Shown in pieces: positions 62,691 to 64,000 of a DNA stretch of 64,000 nt (the stretch's first letter is position 1; every line of letters begins with the position of its first letter). A program made the position numbers and the translations under genes. The DNA is taken from NCBI RefSeq assembly GCF_002270415.1, contig NZ_NNRI01000021.1, positions 1 through 64,000 on the forward strand, in the 5' to 3' direction. This DNA comes from Mesorhizobium sophorae. GTDB lineage: Bacteria; Pseudomonadota; Alphaproteobacteria; Rhizobiales; Rhizobiaceae. The notes under the pieces are model-generated. The model worked only from the letters and a program-made list of their open reading frames with translations. It was not told the origin of the DNA and ran no database searches.

Positions 62691-63162
62691 AGCTTGAAGA
62701 TGGCCTTCGTTTCCGCCTATTTCCACACGGCGTATAGGCGAAAGCGCCTATTGTGGTTGGGACGGAGTTTCAAACTGACCCCACTACCGCCGCGCCGAAG
62801 GGCTTGCATCGCCCGCTGGATCCGGCGTTGCTGAATGCTCTCGAACGCGCATGATGGCATATTCGTTTTATATGGGACGCTTCAGCATATCGTAGCTAAA
62901 CAAAAAAGATGCCGTTGCCGGCCAGGAGACCCGGGAGACTCGGGGACGGTAGTCGGCCCGGCAGGAGCGGCTGGTGAGGCGATGGGCAAGGAGTTGAAAG
63001 CCGCGTAGCCAACGCTCAACGAGGCGCGCCCGACCGGCGACGGCCATGTGGAGCTGGCGTTTGGGCCCAGCTCAGGACGAACTGGCCCGCGAGATCAAGT
63101 CGCGCTGATGCCAAGTGCTCCGGACCAAAGGCTCGAAGTTGTGAGTGAGGACACCAAGCGAA
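62691..63162. other. 470 bp without a gene, upstream of the repeat ORF
   Basis: Only short incoherent frames. At 62883-62900 the sequence TCAGCATATCGTAGCTAA recalls a tts box (TCAGC...TCG..AGCTAA), the T3SS-regulon promoter element, but the internal spacing is one base short and I do not call it. No sigma-54 site is seen. Confidence 0.4.
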
Positions 63163-64000
63163 ATGATGCCACAACTGGACCACTGGCTCCAACAGGTAAC
63201 AGGAATAACGGGGCTGCTCCCGGAGTTACTCGGCGCGATTGCGGAAAGGCTCAGCCCGATCGATCTGCTGGCGGTGTCGCAGACAGACGGCGAGCTGCGT
63301 GCTGCTGTCCAAATGTCCGCGGCGTTGGAAGAAAGGCGCCAGATGGCAATCCGGGTTCAGGCCGTCTGGAACAGGTTAATGGTCCCGCAGCCAGGAGTCG
63401 CGAATCCCTTTGTCGCACTAGTTGTTCCCGGCGTGTTGGAATCTCTCGCATCCAATTTCAATTGCCTGACCAGCGTGCAGCAGGAGCAGCTCGTTGCCAT
63501 CGCCGAAGGACATAACGACCCCGAGCACCGCGTCTTTGCCCTGCGAGCCCTCGGCGGGGGGCTGGGAGGGCTCGCGCCCACGCTTCAGCAGCGCCTCGTC
63601 GAGGTCGCCGAAGGACTTGACGACGAAGAGCACTGCTTCCAAGCCCTGGAAGCGCTCAGACGGGGGGTGGGAGGGCTCGCGCCCGCGCTCCAGCAGCGTC
63701 TCATTGATCGCGCCGAGGCGCTTGACCCCGAATATCGCTTCTTGGCCTTGGAGGACCTCGGGCTGGCCGTGGGTGAGTTTACGCCCATGCTCCAGCAGCG
63801 TCTCGTCGAACTCGCCGAGGGGGTTGACGATCCCCAGTATCGCGTCGCTGCCCTCGTTTGTCTCGCAATGGGTGTGGGAGGGCTTGTGCCGGCGCTCCAG
63901 CAGCGTGTCGTCGATCGCGTCGAGGAGCTCAACCCGGAAGACCGCGTCTCGGTGCTTCGAGCCCTCGGGATAAGCGTGGGAGAGTTTGTACCCGCGCTCC
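63163..64000 (+). CDS. F-box-like protein with tandem 34/35-residue repeats, runs off the window
   Basis: An open frame from ATG 63163 or 63166 to the window end (279 codons so far). Residues ~18-48 (LLPELLGAIAERLSPIDLLAVSQTDGELR) fit the F-box pattern LPxELxxxIxxxLxPxDLLxVS. F-boxes recruit Skp1 of plant ubiquitin ligases and occur in bacterial effectors such as VirF and GALA. From ~residue 123 at least five repeats follow, alternating 34 and 35 residues, of the form LAPxLQQRLVExAEGLDDxxxRxxALxxLGxGVGG, a helical HEAT-like solenoid. There is no signal peptide. It is probably a secreted effector; the route (T3SS, T4SS, T6SS) is unknown. Confidence 0.75.
   Translation, partial: MMPQLDHWLQQVTGITGLLPELLGAIAERLSPIDLLAVSQTDGELRAAVQMSAALEERRQMAIRVQAVWNRLMVPQPGVANPFVALVVPGVLESLASNFNCLTSVQQEQLVAIAEGHNDPEHRVFALRALGGGLGGLAPTLQQRLVEVAEGLDDEEHCFQALEALRRGVGGLAPALQQRLIDRAEALDPEYRFLALEDLGLAVGEFTPMLQQRLVELAEGVDDPQYRVAALVCLAMGVGGLVPALQQRVVDRVEELNPEDRVSVLRALGISVGEFVPAL

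Noticed and set aside
62882..62900. A tts box upstream of the F-box-like gene
   Set aside because: TCAGC and AGCTAA are present but the spacing around TCG is one base short and the 5' G is missing; the match may be chance.
63494..63973. A Ser/Pro-rich + strand frame and matching minus frames at the window end
   Set aside because: They are out-of-frame readings of the tandem repeats in the ORF from 63163.
63520..64000. A CRISPR array suggested by regular ~102-105-bp periodicity
   Set aside because: The period equals 34/35 codons and the repeats are continuous coding sequence without spacers.

Overview
The window reads as an accessory, symbiosis-type region (island or plasmid) of a Rhizobiales bacterium, most plausibly Mesorhizobium/Bradyrhizobium-like. 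Reasons: GC-rich codon use, IS families common in rhizobia (IS630, IS256, IS5, IS66, IS21, IS110/IS1111), a sigma-54 promoter in front of an uptake hydrogenase, a type VI secretion system (T6SS) and effector-like genes. The genus is inference; there is no rRNA or tRNA.

1-19.5 kb: a complete hydrogen-uptake locus. After a truncated IS630 copy and a scrambled IS256 remnant, a near-consensus -24/-12 promoter (2177-2192) precedes hupS and hupL. These resemble the cytoplasmic-type, cyanobacterial/Huc-like group 2a [NiFe] hydrogenase rather than the usual rhizobial membrane Hup enzyme. Next come two paralogous four-Cys proteins, a HupW/HupD-type protease and a small unknown gene whose last codons are replaced by a complete IS630. 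Then follow a TPR protein, two tiny membrane proteins, a NifU-Rieske fusion, an NHL-repeat protein, hypF, hypC, a SIS isomerase, hypD, hypE, hypA, hypB (very His-rich) and a nickel permease. Most of these are joined by ATGA/GTGA/TGATG stop-start overlaps. Together they encode the enzyme, its Ni-Fe(CN)2CO cofactor assembly, nickel uptake and probable electron-transfer partners.

19.5-25.5 kb: a gene graveyard (aminomethyltransferase, zeta-toxin-like, scpB and transposase remnants) around an intact serine protease with PAN/Apple-like Cys repeats and a LysR-type regulator.

25.5-48 kb: a T6SS in two divergent operons. Leftward: tssK, a small ORF, tssL, a short tssM and an unknown 536-aa protein. 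Rightward: tssA, tssB, tssC, hcp, tssE, tssF, tssG and vgrG. About 5 kb between them (serine recombinase, truncated IS5, effector-like gene) lies between two copies of a roughly 37-bp imperfect direct repeat. No clpV (tssH) or tssJ is present, and TssM lacks its usual C-terminal region.

48.0-62.2 kb: one nested mobile structure. An IS66 element with a UPF0149 passenger has a perfect 8-bp target duplication (ACTGAGCG) 14.1 kb apart. It was split by an IS1111-type IS110 element, an IS21 element and a 6.8-kb serine-recombinase element, which is itself split by a second IS21 element. Removing the layers on paper restores the interrupted reading frames.

62.2-64 kb: fragments of the gene IS66 hit, a broken small basic gene, and an unfinished ORF with an F-box-like N-terminus followed by tandem 34/35-residue repeats. 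This last ORF is a candidate secreted, host-directed effector.
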